Counted from the stretch's first letter, positions 1 to 8,678 are shown. The stretch: 55,377 nucleotides of DNA from Chloroflexota bacterium (GCA_003158295.1 PMIP01000067.1:9437-64813); one strand, 5' to 3'. The notes: generated by a model from the sequence alone, not told the origin. Program-made: numbers and translations.

Positions 1-502
1 CAACTGCCGCGTCCAGGTGGAGCACCCCATCACGGAGCTCTGCACCGGCATCGATCTCGTAGCCCTGCAGATCAAGATAGCCGCCGGCGAGCCGCTCGGC
101 CTGACCCAGGCCGACATCGTCTCGACCGGTCACGCCATCGAGTTCCGGATCCTGGCCGAGGATCCCGGCAAGGACTTCAAGCCGCAGGGCGGCCAGATAG
201 GCGCCTACCTCGCCCCGGGCGGGCCCGGCGTCCGGATGGACTCGCACATCTACCCCGGCTACGACGTCCCGCCCTACTACGACTCCCTTCTCGGCAAGCT
301 CTCCGTCTGGGCTCCCGACAGGGCTCAGGCCATCGCTCGTGCCGACGCAGCGCTGCGCGAGATGCTCGTCGACGGCGTCATGACGAACATCGAGCTGCAC
401 CGCGCGATTCTTGCCAACCAGGTCTTCATCGACGGCAAAGTGACGACGAACCTGCTCGACAGAGTCGGCAGCGCTCCGTTCGTCGCAGCCGGCAACCGCT
501 GA
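1..502 (+). CDS. accC: Biotin carboxylase subunit of acetyl-CoA carboxylase, 3' part
   Basis: Catalyses ATP-dependent carboxylation of the biotin on AccB, the first half of malonyl-CoA synthesis in the cytoplasm. Only the last 166 residues lie in the window; the frame is already open at base 2. The first residues NCRVQVEHPITE match the biotin carboxylase active-site strand (the E-x-N-x-R-x-Q-V-E-H signature). GHAIEFRILAEDP (residues 43-55) holds the arginine that contacts the biotin ureido group. The stop lies 22 bases before fabZ, so accC heads the visible part of the fatty-acid operon. The family assignment is secure; the missing 5' part cannot be judged. Confidence 0.95.
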   Translation, partial: NCRVQVEHPITELCTGIDLVALQIKIAAGEPLGLTQADIVSTGHAIEFRILAEDPGKDFKPQGGQIGAYLAPGGPGVRMDSHIYPGYDVPPYYDSLLGKLSVWAPDRAQAIARADAALREMLVDGVMTNIELHRAILANQVFIDGKVTTNLLDRVGSAPFVAAGNR

Positions 503-524
503 AGCCGCCACCAGGAGCCGCCCC

Positions 525-998
525 GTGACCGAATCCGCCACGACCAACGAGCCGATTCTGACGACCCGCCAGATCGAGAAGCTCATCCCGCACCGCTGGC
601 CGTTCCTTCTCGTGGACCGCATCGTCGAGTACGACCAGGCGGCCAAGCGGATCGTCGGTCTCAAGTCCGTGACGGCCACGGAGTGGTTCTTCCAGGGCCA
701 TTTCCCCGGCCAACCCATCATGCCGGGCGTGCTCCAGATAGAGGCCCTGGCCCAGACCATGGCCGTCTTCGTTGCCCAGCAGCCGGGCTTTGGAGATCGG
801 ATGGGGCTCTTTGCCGCAATCGACGAGTGCCGCTTCAAGCACATCGTGACGCCGGGGGACCAGCTCCGGCTGGAAGTCACAATGGAGCGGCTCGGCAGCA
901 AGTTCGGGCGCGGCAAGGGAGTGGCCACGGTCAGCGGCGAGGTCGCGTGCGAGGCCCTGCTCAGCTTCATCATCGCGCCTGAGAGCGCACTGCGCTGA
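525..998 (+). CDS. fabZ: 3-hydroxyacyl-ACP dehydratase FabZ
   Basis: Dehydrates 3-hydroxyacyl-ACP to trans-2-enoyl-ACP in type II fatty-acid elongation. The 157-residue hot-dog-fold protein has the FabZ signature HRWPFLLVDRI at residues 23-33. It also has GHFPGQPIMPG with the catalytic His59, followed by LQIEA with Glu73. Length is slightly above the usual 140-150 because of a short N-terminal tail. The GTG start is preceded by AGGAG about ten bases upstream. The TGA stop shares its last A with the ATG of the next gene, so the two are translationally coupled. Confidence 0.95.
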   Translation: MTESATTNEPILTTRQIEKLIPHRWPFLLVDRIVEYDQAAKRIVGLKSVTATEWFFQGHFPGQPIMPGVLQIEALAQTMAVFVAQQPGFGDRMGLFAAIDECRFKHIVTPGDQLRLEVTMERLGSKFGRGKGVATVSGEVACEALLSFIIAPESALR

Positions 999-1759
999 TG
1001 GTCCGCATCGCCGCCCTGTCCGACATCCACGGCAACCTGCCCGCCCTCGAGGCCGTTCGCAAGGCGGTGGACGCCGCGCGTCCCGACTACGTGGCCATCT
1101 GCGGCGACCTGGTCTTCAACGGCCCGGATCCGGTCGGCACGCTCGCGCTGGTCCGCGAGCTGGAACGGGCCGGCGCCTACGTCACGATCGGCAACACGGA
1201 CGTGGCCGTTGCCGACGGCGACTTCACGGCCGCGTTCCCGTGGTTCACGGAAGGAGCCCCGGACTCGTACCTGGCCGCTGCGGAGTGGGCCAGGGACCAG
1301 ATCGGCGACGACGGAGTGGACTATCTGCGGCGCCTCCCCTGGGAGAGACGGCTGCGGGTCGGCGACGCCGGGTCGCCTCACGGCGATCTCATCCTCTTCT
1401 GCCACGCCTCGCCCGGGTCGCTGACCGACGGCTTTCCCGTGGATCTCGATCCTGTCGTGACGATCGATCGCGTCAGCGGGACGGACGCGAAGGTCATCGT
1501 GTGCGGCCACACCCACGTGCCTGAGGTTCGCGAGGTGGGCTGGCGGACAATCGTCAACGCCGGTAGCGCCGGCTACGTCTTCGATGGCGATCCCTCGGCG
1601 AGCTGGGTGCTGATCGAGATCGAGGGCGAGGAGATCAAGGCCGAGATCCAGCGGACGACCTACGACGTCATGGCGGCCTCAGACGCCGTCTCGGCCCGAG
1701 GCCTGCCGGGCGACGTCTACCGCGCCGCCACCATCCGGACGGGGAAACTGGTTCGATGA
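998..1759 (+). CDS. Calcineurin-like metallophosphoesterase, YfcE/MJ0936 type
   Basis: Probable cytoplasmic dimetal phosphoesterase; the substrate is unknown. The metal-binding series is complete: D-x-H at residues 9-11 (LSDIHGN), GDLVFNGPDP around residue 36, GNTD around residue 65, then FCHASPG and CGHTHVPEV, and a final NAGSAG. GNxD in place of GNHE is typical of the small YfcE/MJ0936 branch. The gene sits inside the fab operon, overlapping fabZ by one base and fabF by four (ATGA). That suggests co-expression, although no fatty-acid role is established for this family. A clean-up phosphatase or phosphodiesterase acting on pathway intermediates is possible but speculative. Confidence 0.85.
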   Translation: MVRIAALSDIHGNLPALEAVRKAVDAARPDYVAICGDLVFNGPDPVGTLALVRELERAGAYVTIGNTDVAVADGDFTAAFPWFTEGAPDSYLAAAEWARDQIGDDGVDYLRRLPWERRLRVGDAGSPHGDLILFCHASPGSLTDGFPVDLDPVVTIDRVSGTDAKVIVCGHTHVPEVREVGWRTIVNAGSAGYVFDGDPSASWVLIEIEGEEIKAEIQRTTYDVMAASDAVSARGLPGDVYRAATIRTGKLVR

Positions 1760-3021
1760 GCCCGGCCGGCGGGCAACCCAGAGTTGTCGTCACGGGTATG
1801 GGCGCCCTGACGGGACTCGGGCTCGACGTCGCCTCCACCTGGGACGCTATGGTTGCCGGCCGATCGGGCGTGGGTCCCATCACACAGTTCGATCCCTCGC
1901 GGCTGACCACCCGCATCGCCGCCGAGGTCAAGGATTTCGATCCTTCTCCGGTCCTCGATCGCAAAGACCAGCGCCGAAACGATCGCTACGTTCAGCTGGC
2001 GCTCGTGGCGGCCCGCCAGGCGATGGACCAGGCCGGGCTCCCGGCGCGACTCGAAGGCACGGAAGCCGAGCGAACCGGCGTGATCGTCGGCACCGGCATC
2101 GGCGGCATTCGAACTCTGGCCGACCAGATCTTGCTCATGGGCGAGAAGGGGCCGGATCGAATGTCCCCCTTCCTCATCCCGATGGCCATCGGCAACCTGG
2201 CAGCGGGCGTGATCTCGATCTTCTTCGGACCGCAGGGACCCAACTTCGGCGTCGTCTCCGCCTGTGCGACCGGCGGCCACTCCATCGGCGAGGCGTGGGA
2301 GACGATTCGTCGCGGCGACGCGGACGTGATGCTGGCCGGCGGCGCGGAAGCCGTTGGGCACGAGTCGCTGGTGGGCGCCTTCGCGGCGATGCGGGCACTC
2401 TCCACGCGCAACGACGAGCCCGAGCGTGCCTCACGCCCGTTCGACAAGGGCCGCGACGGCTTCGTCATAGGCGAGGGTGCCGGCGTGGTTGTGTTGGAGT
2501 CGCTGGAGCATGCCCTGGCTCGCGGGGCGGAGCCTCTGGCGGAGGTCGTGGGCTATGGAGCCACCGCCGACGCCTCGCACATCACCCTTCCCGCTCCGGG
2601 GGGCGCCGGCGCGGTCCGGGCCATTCGCCGTGCGCTGGAGAAGGCGAGCCTCACCGTAGACGACGTGGACATGGTGAATGCCCATGCCACTTCCACGCCA
2701 GAGGGCGATCCACGCGAGCTGGAAGCCATCAGGACGCTCTTCGGCGAGCGGGCCGGACAGGTCAGCATCACCGCCAACAAGAGCATGATCGGCCACACTC
2801 TGGGCGCGGCGGGAGCCATCGAGACCATCGCCACGGTCATGAGCCTGCGAACCGGGATCGTGCCACCCACGATCAATCTCGACGATCCCGACGAGGCCGC
2901 GGCCGGGCTGGATCTGACGCCGAACGTGGCCCGACATCGGTCGATGGATGTGGCGGTCTCAGATTCCTTCGGCTTCGGCGGCCAGAACAGCGCCCTGGTC
3001 ATCCGGCGCTGGACCGAGTGA
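1756..3021 (+). CDS. fabF: Beta-ketoacyl-ACP synthase II
   Basis: Condenses malonyl-ACP with acyl-ACP in each elongation round. The 421-residue thiolase-fold protein carries the full Cys-His-His triad: Cys170 in VSACATGGHS, His310 in NAHATSTPEGDP and His347 in NKSMIGHTLGAAGA, with the conserved Lys342. The length is normal for FabF. The ATG start overlaps the upstream TGA as ATGA. It is followed after 11 bases by accB. Placing condensing enzymes next to accB keeps malonyl-CoA production and use in one unit. Confidence 0.96.
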   Translation: MSPAGGQPRVVVTGMGALTGLGLDVASTWDAMVAGRSGVGPITQFDPSRLTTRIAAEVKDFDPSPVLDRKDQRRNDRYVQLALVAARQAMDQAGLPARLEGTEAERTGVIVGTGIGGIRTLADQILLMGEKGPDRMSPFLIPMAIGNLAAGVISIFFGPQGPNFGVVSACATGGHSIGEAWETIRRGDADVMLAGGAEAVGHESLVGAFAAMRALSTRNDEPERASRPFDKGRDGFVIGEGAGVVVLESLEHALARGAEPLAEVVGYGATADASHITLPAPGGAGAVRAIRRALEKASLTVDDVDMVNAHATSTPEGDPRELEAIRTLFGERAGQVSITANKSMIGHTLGAAGAIETIATVMSLRTGIVPPTINLDDPDEAAAGLDLTPNVARHRSMDVAVSDSFGFGGQNSALVIRRWTE

Positions 3022-3032
3022 GGGAGCGGACG

Positions 3033-3563
3033 ATGGGCGAGCAGAACGACGAAGCGTCCCGCCTGCCGGCTGGGGCGACCCCCGACGGAACCGGCGTCGG
3101 CGCGACGGCAGTCTCCGATGAGACGGCCGAGCTGCTGAGCCTGATCGATCGGCTCGGTGCGCTCCTGGAGCGAAGCGACCTGGCGGAGCTGGAGGTCGTG
3201 GCGGGCGAGACGGGCATAGTCCTGCGCAAGCCCGTCGCGCCGGTGCCATCGATGCCGGCCGTCGTGACTCCTGCCGCGGGCCCCGATACGGCCGGCGGCG
3301 CGGCCGTGACCGCCCCTGTCTCGACCGCGAAGATCGTGAGGGCGCCGCTGACGGGCATCTTCTACTCTGCTCCGTCGCCGGCCTCGCCCCCCTATGTCAC
3401 CGTCGGACACCGCGTCAAGGTGGGAGACGTGATCGGCCTCATCGAGGCCATGAAGCTCTTCAACGAGATCAAGTCGGACCAGGCCGGGCGAGTAGTGCGC
3501 ATGGTCGCCGAGTCCGGGAAGCTGGTCAAAGCGAAGCAGCCGCTGATTGAGGTCGAACCGTGA
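3033..3563 (+). CDS. accB: Biotin carboxyl carrier protein of acetyl-CoA carboxylase
   Basis: Carries carboxybiotin between the biotin carboxylase and the carboxyltransferase. The 176-residue protein has an acidic N-terminal segment, an Ala/Pro/Val-rich hinge (about residues 68-98) and a C-terminal biotinyl domain. That domain contains EAMKLFNE with the biotin-accepting Lys141. The chosen ATG at 3033 follows a GGGAG-like ribosome site. The open frame extends far upstream, but that extension overlaps fabF and reads as arginine-rich shadow sequence. The stop overlaps the GTG start of fabH. accC is five genes upstream, so accB and accC are in the same operon but separated. Confidence 0.95.
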   Translation: MGEQNDEASRLPAGATPDGTGVGATAVSDETAELLSLIDRLGALLERSDLAELEVVAGETGIVLRKPVAPVPSMPAVVTPAAGPDTAGGAAVTAPVSTAKIVRAPLTGIFYSAPSPASPPYVTVGHRVKVGDVIGLIEAMKLFNEIKSDQAGRVVRMVAESGKLVKAKQPLIEVEP

Positions 3564-4798
3564 AGCCTCGCGCCCTGTCCGGTGTCCACCTGACGGGCTG
3601 GGGAGCGTACGCCCCGAGCCTGGTCCTGACCAATGCCGATCTGGAGCGCATGGTCGACACCTCCGACGAGTGGATCGTGTCCAGGACGGGCATTCGGGAA
3701 CGTCGCATTGCCGGGCCGGGCGAGACTACCGCGAGCATGGCCGCCATTGCGGGGCTGCGAGCAATCGCCACGGCAGGCCTGCAGCCGGAAGAGATCGACC
3801 TGATCCTCGTCGGCACGCTCACTCCGGACTACCCGCTTCCCTCCGCGGCCGTGCTTGTCAAGGAGGCGATAGGCAACACCACGGCCGCCGCGATGGATCT
3901 GGCCGCGGCCTGCTCCGGCTTCGTGTACGGCTATGCCATGGCTCATGCGTATCTTTCGAGTGGCCTGGGGAAGCACGCCCTGGTCGTGGGCTCCGAGACG
4001 ATGAGCCGATGCACCGACTTCACCGATCGGGGCACGTGCGTGCTCTTCGGCGACGGCGCCGGGGCGGCGGTGCTCTCCGCCTCGGACGAGCCGGGCGGAA
4101 CCCTGGGCATGGAACTGACTACCGACACGGCCGCGACTTACTCGATATGGATCCCCGCCGGCGGCGCGACTCGCCCCGCCAACGAGGAGACGGTCGCGAG
4201 GCGAGAGCACCTGATGCGAATGAAGGGCGGCGAGACATTCAAGCTGGCCGTGAGGCGGCTTGGCTCTACGTCGCTCAACGCCCTCGAGAAGGCCGGCATG
4301 ACCCTGGAGGACGTGGACCTCGTCGTGCCTCACCAGGCCAACATTCGCATTCTCGAGGCGCTTGCGAAGTCGATGAAGTTCCCCATGGAACGGGTCTTCG
4401 TGAACATCGAGAAGTACGGCAACACCTCCGCGGCCTCCGTCCCTATCGCGCTGGTCGAGGCCGTCTCCGAGGGGCGCATCAAGCAGGGCGACCGCATCGT
4501 GTTCGTCGCATTCGGCGCGGGCGGCACGTCCGGGGCCATCGCGGTCCAGTGGACCGCGGATCCGGCAGACCGTCTCCGCGCCGAAGCCGTCGATCCCGAC
4601 CGCATCTCCATCTCCGTGCCGAACATCGAGCCCGTCAATCCCTTCCCGCCGGACCTGGAGTGGCTGCTCAAGGAGTCCACGTCCGACGCCCGCAACGGCC
4701 GACGTCTCGGGCTGGATGCCCGCTCGACTACGACCATCTCCAACGCGGCAGTCCCCGGCGCGGATGGGAGCGCCGCCGTCACCCGACCCGAGCGGTGA
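3560..4798 (+). CDS. fabH: Beta-ketoacyl-ACP synthase III with a C-terminal extension
   Basis: Starts fatty-acid synthesis by condensing an acyl-CoA with malonyl-ACP. The catalytic triad is visible: Cys118 in DLAAACSGF, His258 in VVPHQANIR and Asn288 in NTSAAS. The core ends near residue 331. About 80 extra residues follow, containing VNPFPPDLEWLL and then a Ser/Ala-rich tail, so the protein is 412 residues rather than the usual 310-330. The GTG start overlaps the accB stop (GTGA). The extension is not recognised as a known domain; it could affect partner binding or be largely disordered. Confidence 0.93.
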   Translation: MKPRALSGVHLTGWGAYAPSLVLTNADLERMVDTSDEWIVSRTGIRERRIAGPGETTASMAAIAGLRAIATAGLQPEEIDLILVGTLTPDYPLPSAAVLVKEAIGNTTAAAMDLAAACSGFVYGYAMAHAYLSSGLGKHALVVGSETMSRCTDFTDRGTCVLFGDGAGAAVLSASDEPGGTLGMELTTDTAATYSIWIPAGGATRPANEETVARREHLMRMKGGETFKLAVRRLGSTSLNALEKAGMTLEDVDLVVPHQANIRILEALAKSMKFPMERVFVNIEKYGNTSAASVPIALVEAVSEGRIKQGDRIVFVAFGAGGTSGAIAVQWTADPADRLRAEAVDPDRISISVPNIEPVNPFPPDLEWLLKESTSDARNGRRLGLDARSTTTISNAAVPGADGSAAVTRPER

Positions 4799-4803
4799 GG
4801 TCG

Positions 4804-4843
4804 GGTCCGCGGCCGAGGGCGTGGATTCGAATCCGGCCGGACC
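4804..4843. other. Inverted repeat between fabH and fabG
   Basis: GGTCC (4804-4808) pairs with GGACC (4839-4843), and inside it GGCC (4811-4814) with GGCC (4835-4838). The loop holds the 12-bp palindrome GGATTCGAATCC. This fills most of the 70-bp gap before fabG and could act as an RNA stem that tunes fabG expression. No T-run follows, so it is not a classical terminator. Confidence 0.4.
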
Positions 4844-4868
4844 GGAATGCCAGTAGAAGGAGCCAACC

Positions 4869-5618
4869 ATGATCGATCTGACCGGCAAATCCGCTCTCGT
4901 CACGGGCGGAGCTCGTGGCATCGGCAAAGCCATCTGCCTGAGCCTGGCCCGCCAGGGGGCCGACATCGCCTTCGTGGACGTGGGACGTGCCGATGTCGCC
5001 GAGGCGACGGTCGCGGAGATCGAGGCGCTCGGCCGCCGCGCGATCTACATTGCCGCTGATGTGACCGACCCGGAGGCATGCGTGAAGGCCGTCCAGGCCA
5101 CCGTCGAGGCCTTCGGCAAGATCGACATCCTGGTCAACAACGCCGGCATCACCCGCGATGACCTGATCATGCGAATGCCCATCGACGACTGGCGCAAGGT
5201 CCTGGAGGTCAATCTCTTCGGCGCCTTCTACATGATCAAGGCCGCCGTCCGCCCGATGCTCAAGGCCCATGCCGGCCGGATCATCAACATGTCCAGCGTT
5301 TCGGGCCAGGCCGGCCAGATGGGCCAGGCCAACTACTCGTCGTCCAAGGCCGGCCTGATCGGCCTGACCAAGGCGACGGCCCGCGAGGTGGCCTCGCGCG
5401 GCATCACCTGCAACGCCGTGGCCCCCGGTTTCGTCGTGACCGAGCTGACCAAGGACCTGCCTGCGGCCCTGACGGACCAGATCAAGGCAGCGACCCCGCT
5501 TGGACGCTTCGGGACGCCCGAGGAGATAGCCGCGACGGTCACTTTCCTCGCCTCCGACGAGGCGAGCTACATTACCGGCCAGATTCTCGCGGTCGATGGC
5601 GGCCTGGTGATGCAGTAG
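4869..5618 (+). CDS. fabG: 3-oxoacyl-ACP reductase
   Basis: NADPH-dependent reduction of 3-oxoacyl-ACP to 3-hydroxyacyl-ACP. The 249-residue classical SDR shows the cofactor loop TGGARGIGK (residues 12-20), NNAG (90-93), Asn115, and the Ser143-Tyr156-Lys160 catalytic set in NYSSSKAG. It ends with the typical ITGQILAVDGG. A strong AAGGAG lies seven bases before the ATG. It is the last gene of the fab operon. fabD, acpP and an enoyl reductase are not seen here and must lie elsewhere. Confidence 0.93.
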   Translation: MIDLTGKSALVTGGARGIGKAICLSLARQGADIAFVDVGRADVAEATVAEIEALGRRAIYIAADVTDPEACVKAVQATVEAFGKIDILVNNAGITRDDLIMRMPIDDWRKVLEVNLFGAFYMIKAAVRPMLKAHAGRIINMSSVSGQAGQMGQANYSSSKAGLIGLTKATAREVASRGITCNAVAPGFVVTELTKDLPAALTDQIKAATPLGRFGTPEEIAATVTFLASDEASYITGQILAVDGGLVMQ

Positions 5619-5640
5619 CGCCACGACTGCCACCGCGGAA

Positions 5641-5658
5641 GGCCCGTCGGGGCGGGCC
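5641..5658 (+). terminator. Possible terminator hairpin after the fab operon
   Basis: GGCCCG and CGGGCC form a six-base-pair GC stem with a six-base loop, 23 bases after the fabG stop and before the promoter of the next gene. There is no T-run, so a Rho-independent role is only tentative. Confidence 0.35.
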
Positions 5659-5680
5659 ACGCGGGCCGAGTCGACGGCCC

Positions 5681-5686
5681 TAGACT
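5681..5686 (+). promoter_or_regulatory. Candidate -10 element for a leaderless LCP transcript
   Basis: TAGACT ends nine bases before the ATG of the LCP gene, and no ribosome-binding site is visible between them. The spacing would place transcription start at or next to the start codon. The same arrangement recurs at several other genes in this window. Confidence 0.4.
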
Positions 5687-5695
5687 TGGACCCAA

Positions 5696-7318
5696 ATGTG
5701 GAACGAGACTCAAGACACCGCGGACGAGCCCGGCTCCGGCGCCGAGCCGGTGGCCGGCGAGCCCGGCTCCACCCACGAGCCCGATTCCGCCGCTGAACCG
5801 GCGGCGCGTCGTCGCGCGCCACTGATCGCGGCCGCCCTCTCGTTCAAGGCCCGGCTCACTCGATCGGCAGCTGCCGATCCCGACTCCGCGGCTGAACCGG
5901 CGGCGCGTCGTCGCGCGCCACTGATCGCGGCCGCCCTCTCGTTCCTCTGGCCGGGGCTGGGCCAGCTGTTCCTGGGTCGCCGGGCATGGGCCGCCATCTA
6001 CACCCTGCCGGCCGCGATCCTGACGGTGTGGATCGTCGTCCAGCTCACCAACGGACTGTGGTGGGTGGGCCTGAGCATGCTGGACGAGAGCTACGCCCTG
6101 ACGATCGCCGTCATCGTCGTTCTCGCCGGGGCCCTGCGCGCGATGTCGACGGCCCATGCCTTCTTCTCGGCGCACCGGACCAGGCGCCTCCGCTTCCATC
6201 CCGTGGAGGCGGGTCTTGTGGCGGCCCTCCTCGTAACCATCGTCGGGATGCACGCCTACGTGGCCGCCGATGCCTGGCTGGTGCATCAGGCAGATCTCGA
6301 CATCGCCGCCAACAACCGCATCCTCGTGGCGGGCGCTTCGCCATCTCCAAGCGCCAGCGCCAGCGTCAGCCCGACCGCCACGCCGACGCCCGCACCTATC
6401 GACCCTCTTGCGTTCTACCCGGCACCCACCGTCGCGCGGAGCTCCGAACCCGCGCCTGCTCAAACGAAGAACCCCGATCGGATCACCTTCCTGCTCGTGG
6501 GCACGGACAGCATGCCCGGCCGAGGCTTCGCGAACGCCATCACCGACACGATGATGGTCGTGAGCATGGATACGAAGACGGGCAAGGTGACCATGATCAG
6601 CGTGCCCCGCGACACCTCCGCCTTCGACCTGTACTACGGCGGCTGGGCCGAGTCCGGGTTGAAGCTCAATGAACTGGTCAACAACCTGATCAACGGCTAC
6701 TACAAGTCTCCCGACCCGCCGATGATCACGCTGAAGAAGGAGATCAGTTTCCTGGTAGGCCTTCCAATCGACTACTACGCCTCGATCGACCTGGGAGGCT
6801 TCGCCAGCATGATCAACGCCGTCGGGGGGATCGACATCTACAACGAGCAGGCGGTCGTCGACGCGGAGACAGGAATATCGGTGGGCGTCGGCCCTCTTCA
6901 CCTCAACGGCACTCTGGCCATGGCGTACGTCCGCTCGCGTGAGGGAGCGGGCGGCAGCGACTACAAGCGCGCAGCTCGTCAGCAGGCCCTGCTCGTGGCT
7001 CTCGAGAAGAAGGTGGCAAGTCCCTCCGTCCTGCCGAACCTAGGCAACCTCATCTCGCTGGCCGGCAAGGTCATCGCCACGGACTTTCCGCTCGAGAACG
7101 CCCGCGACTACGTGTCGGCCGCCCAGCACGTGACCTCGATATCCAACTGCGTGCTCGGTCCGCCCTACAGCTACCATCCGGACACGTCCACCACGGGCGG
7201 GACATGGACCAGCCGGCTGGACATGGCGCTGGTCGCCAACCTGTCGGTTGGGCTGTTCGGTTCCGAGAGCAGCTACTACGGGCTCCCCGGAGTCGTGCCG
7301 GCCGGCTGCCAGTCGTAG
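5696..7318 (+). CDS. LCP (LytR-CpsA-Psr) family cell-wall glycopolymer ligase
   Basis: Predicted to transfer a lipid-linked glycopolymer onto peptidoglycan at the outer membrane face. The 540-residue protein begins with a hydrophilic tail (1-72) holding a duplicated segment. A PGLGQLFLGR membrane motif follows, then three hydrophobic stretches (about 98-117, 134-150 and 171-190) and a Ser/Thr/Pro linker (215-255). The LCP domain starts at residue 262, with LLVGTDS, SVPRD (Arg305-Asp306) and YVRSRE followed by an Arg-rich helix. Most LCP proteins have a single N-terminal anchor, so the multi-spanning front is unusual. It converges on a DUF3048 gene at the edge of the glycan locus, fitting a role in attaching one of its products. 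Confidence 0.9.
   Translation: MWNETQDTADEPGSGAEPVAGEPGSTHEPDSAAEPAARRRAPLIAAALSFKARLTRSAAADPDSAAEPAARRRAPLIAAALSFLWPGLGQLFLGRRAWAAIYTLPAAILTVWIVVQLTNGLWWVGLSMLDESYALTIAVIVVLAGALRAMSTAHAFFSAHRTRRLRFHPVEAGLVAALLVTIVGMHAYVAADAWLVHQADLDIAANNRILVAGASPSPSASASVSPTATPTPAPIDPLAFYPAPTVARSSEPAPAQTKNPDRITFLLVGTDSMPGRGFANAITDTMMVVSMDTKTGKVTMISVPRDTSAFDLYYGGWAESGLKLNELVNNLINGYYKSPDPPMITLKKEISFLVGLPIDYYASIDLGGFASMINAVGGIDIYNEQAVVDAETGISVGVGPLHLNGTLAMAYVRSREGAGGSDYKRAARQQALLVALEKKVASPSVLPNLGNLISLAGKVIATDFPLENARDYVSAAQHVTSISNCVLGPPYSYHPDTSTTGGTWTSRLDMALVANLSVGLFGSESSYYGLPGVVPAGCQS
5780..5944 (+). repeat. In-frame 99-bp duplication in the LCP N-terminus
   Basis: Two copies of a 66-base segment lie exactly 99 bases apart (5780-5845 and 5879-5944). 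They differ only near their 5' ends; the last 55 bases are identical. Each encodes 22 residues starting PDSAAEPAARR and ending AAALSF. The second copy leads directly into the first membrane segment. The period of 33 codons keeps the frame, so this is a tolerated tandem duplication or an assembly artefact. Confidence 0.85.
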
Positions 7319-7333
7319 GCCCCGGAGGGCTGC

Positions 7334-8545
7334 CTACTTGTAGGTGACGGCCGTTCCGGGCGGAACGCTCTGGATGAAGATTTCGCCGCGAACGAACGGA
7401 ATCTCGTTGCCCGAGTCGTCGTAGTAGTGGGTGAGCGCCGTGTCCGAGGCCTTCTTCCAGGTGCCGGTGATCGCCTTGCCTTCCTTGAAGACGATGGCCT
7501 TGCCCGAGCCGACATTGCCGATGGCGACTCTCTGTATGTTGACGTCCATGTAGTCGTTGGTGACCGTCTGGAACATGACGACGATGTTGCGGGCGATCAC
7601 TTGCTGATTGTTGGCCGGATCGATCTGGAGCTTCCCGTCCAGGATGCGAACGTACGAGTCGTTCTCCGGGTAGTACTGGTAGCTCACGGAGACGGTGCGA
7701 TAGGGGACGAAGACCGCCTCGGTCGCGGGCCGTTCGGCCGCCGGGATGTCGGCGACGAAGGGTCGAGAGGGTGGGCCCTGGTACGTGGCCGGGTAGCCCT
7801 TGCTCGCCGCGCAGCGGATGAGGTCCGCGGTGTTCGTGTACTCGTTGTGCGGAGCCGCTCTGGTCGTGATGCGGTGGTAGGGGCAAGATCCACCGGCCCC
7901 AGGGTCCATGTTGTAGAAGTAGCTGGCCATCGCGGGGACCGTCACAGTGCGAACCTTCGTGTCACCCCCGTCGTGGCCGTACAGCGCCTTGTACTCGGCT
8001 GCCCACCGGAGGTAGTAGGGTCGACCGCTCCGGACGCCCCCGATGGCGGATGCGGTCCCTTCCTGGAAGATCATCATGTAGCGATCTTCGCCGTATTCCT
8101 CATACGACTGGTAGACGATCGAGGCCGAGGAGAAGCCCGACTGCGGTCGGGCGATAGCGTTGTCGCCGATCGAGATCGCCAACGGCAGGCGGTGGGCGAG
8201 GTCGGCCGGAGCAGCCACTCCGTCAAGATCGCTGTACTCCCATCCGCTGGGCAGATCAGCGGAGCCCGTTTCGGTGGAGGAGGGTGAAGGGGTTGGTGAG
8301 TCCGTTGGTGAGGCCGTCGGTGAGGCGGTGGGCGACGCGGTCGGAGCCGCGGTTTGAGACGGCGAGGGCGAAAGGCCAGCCACCGGAGACGTATGCCCCG
8401 GCGCGACCCATACCAGGAGTCCGGTGCCGACGATTGCCACGATCGCGATCGCGCCAACGGCTATCGTCAGCTTCCGGTGGTCGATCCAGGTGCTTCTGAT
8501 CCCGGTCCGGATGCGTGCGAGTCCAGCCCTGATGCGATCGATCAC
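7334..8545 (-). CDS. DUF3048 (YerB-like) membrane-anchored extracytoplasmic protein
   Basis: Function unknown; the family includes Bacillus YerB. The 403-residue protein has a short cytoplasmic N-terminus, one membrane helix (about 27-47), a Ser/Thr/Pro linker of repeated PTAS units, and then the DUF3048 core. Core landmarks are IGDNAIARPQSGF, YGEDRYMMIFQE, GHDGGD and the C-terminal GKAIVFKEGKAITGTW. There is no lipobox, unlike YerB. The GTG start is chosen because GGAG lies eight bases upstream; the longer open frame is Arg/Pro-rich. It ends 15 bases from the convergent LCP gene. A close paralogue lies at 43787-44980. Confidence 0.85.
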   Translation of the reverse strand: MIDRIRAGLARIRTGIRSTWIDHRKLTIAVGAIAIVAIVGTGLLVWVAPGHTSPVAGLSPSPSQTAAPTASPTASPTASPTDSPTPSPSSTETGSADLPSGWEYSDLDGVAAPADLAHRLPLAISIGDNAIARPQSGFSSASIVYQSYEEYGEDRYMMIFQEGTASAIGGVRSGRPYYLRWAAEYKALYGHDGGDTKVRTVTVPAMASYFYNMDPGAGGSCPYHRITTRAAPHNEYTNTADLIRCAASKGYPATYQGPPSRPFVADIPAAERPATEAVFVPYRTVSVSYQYYPENDSYVRILDGKLQIDPANNQQVIARNIVVMFQTVTNDYMDVNIQRVAIGNVGSGKAIVFKEGKAITGTWKKASDTALTHYYDDSGNEIPFVRGEIFIQSVPPGTAVTYK

Positions 8546-8678
8546 GATTGCGTCTCCAAGCGTCGGGTTCGAGTCAGGATAACGGCAACGGGCGACCGCC
8601 GGCGCCTCAGGGAGTGCATCTCGGGGGTGGCTGGATGGTTCCGGCGAAGCTCGCGGGGAGTCGTTCCTGCAACCTGCG

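Noticed and set aside
4823..4834. GGATTCGAATCC resembles a tRNA T-arm and loop
   Set aside because: The upstream bases are the end of fabH and cannot form D or anticodon arms; it is better read as part of the inverted repeat.
3392..4966. Very long open frame antisense to accB and fabH
   Set aside because: It is the mirror of strongly coded genes in high-GC DNA; the translation is Arg/Gly/His-rich with no domain, while the sense strand has complete catalytic motifs.
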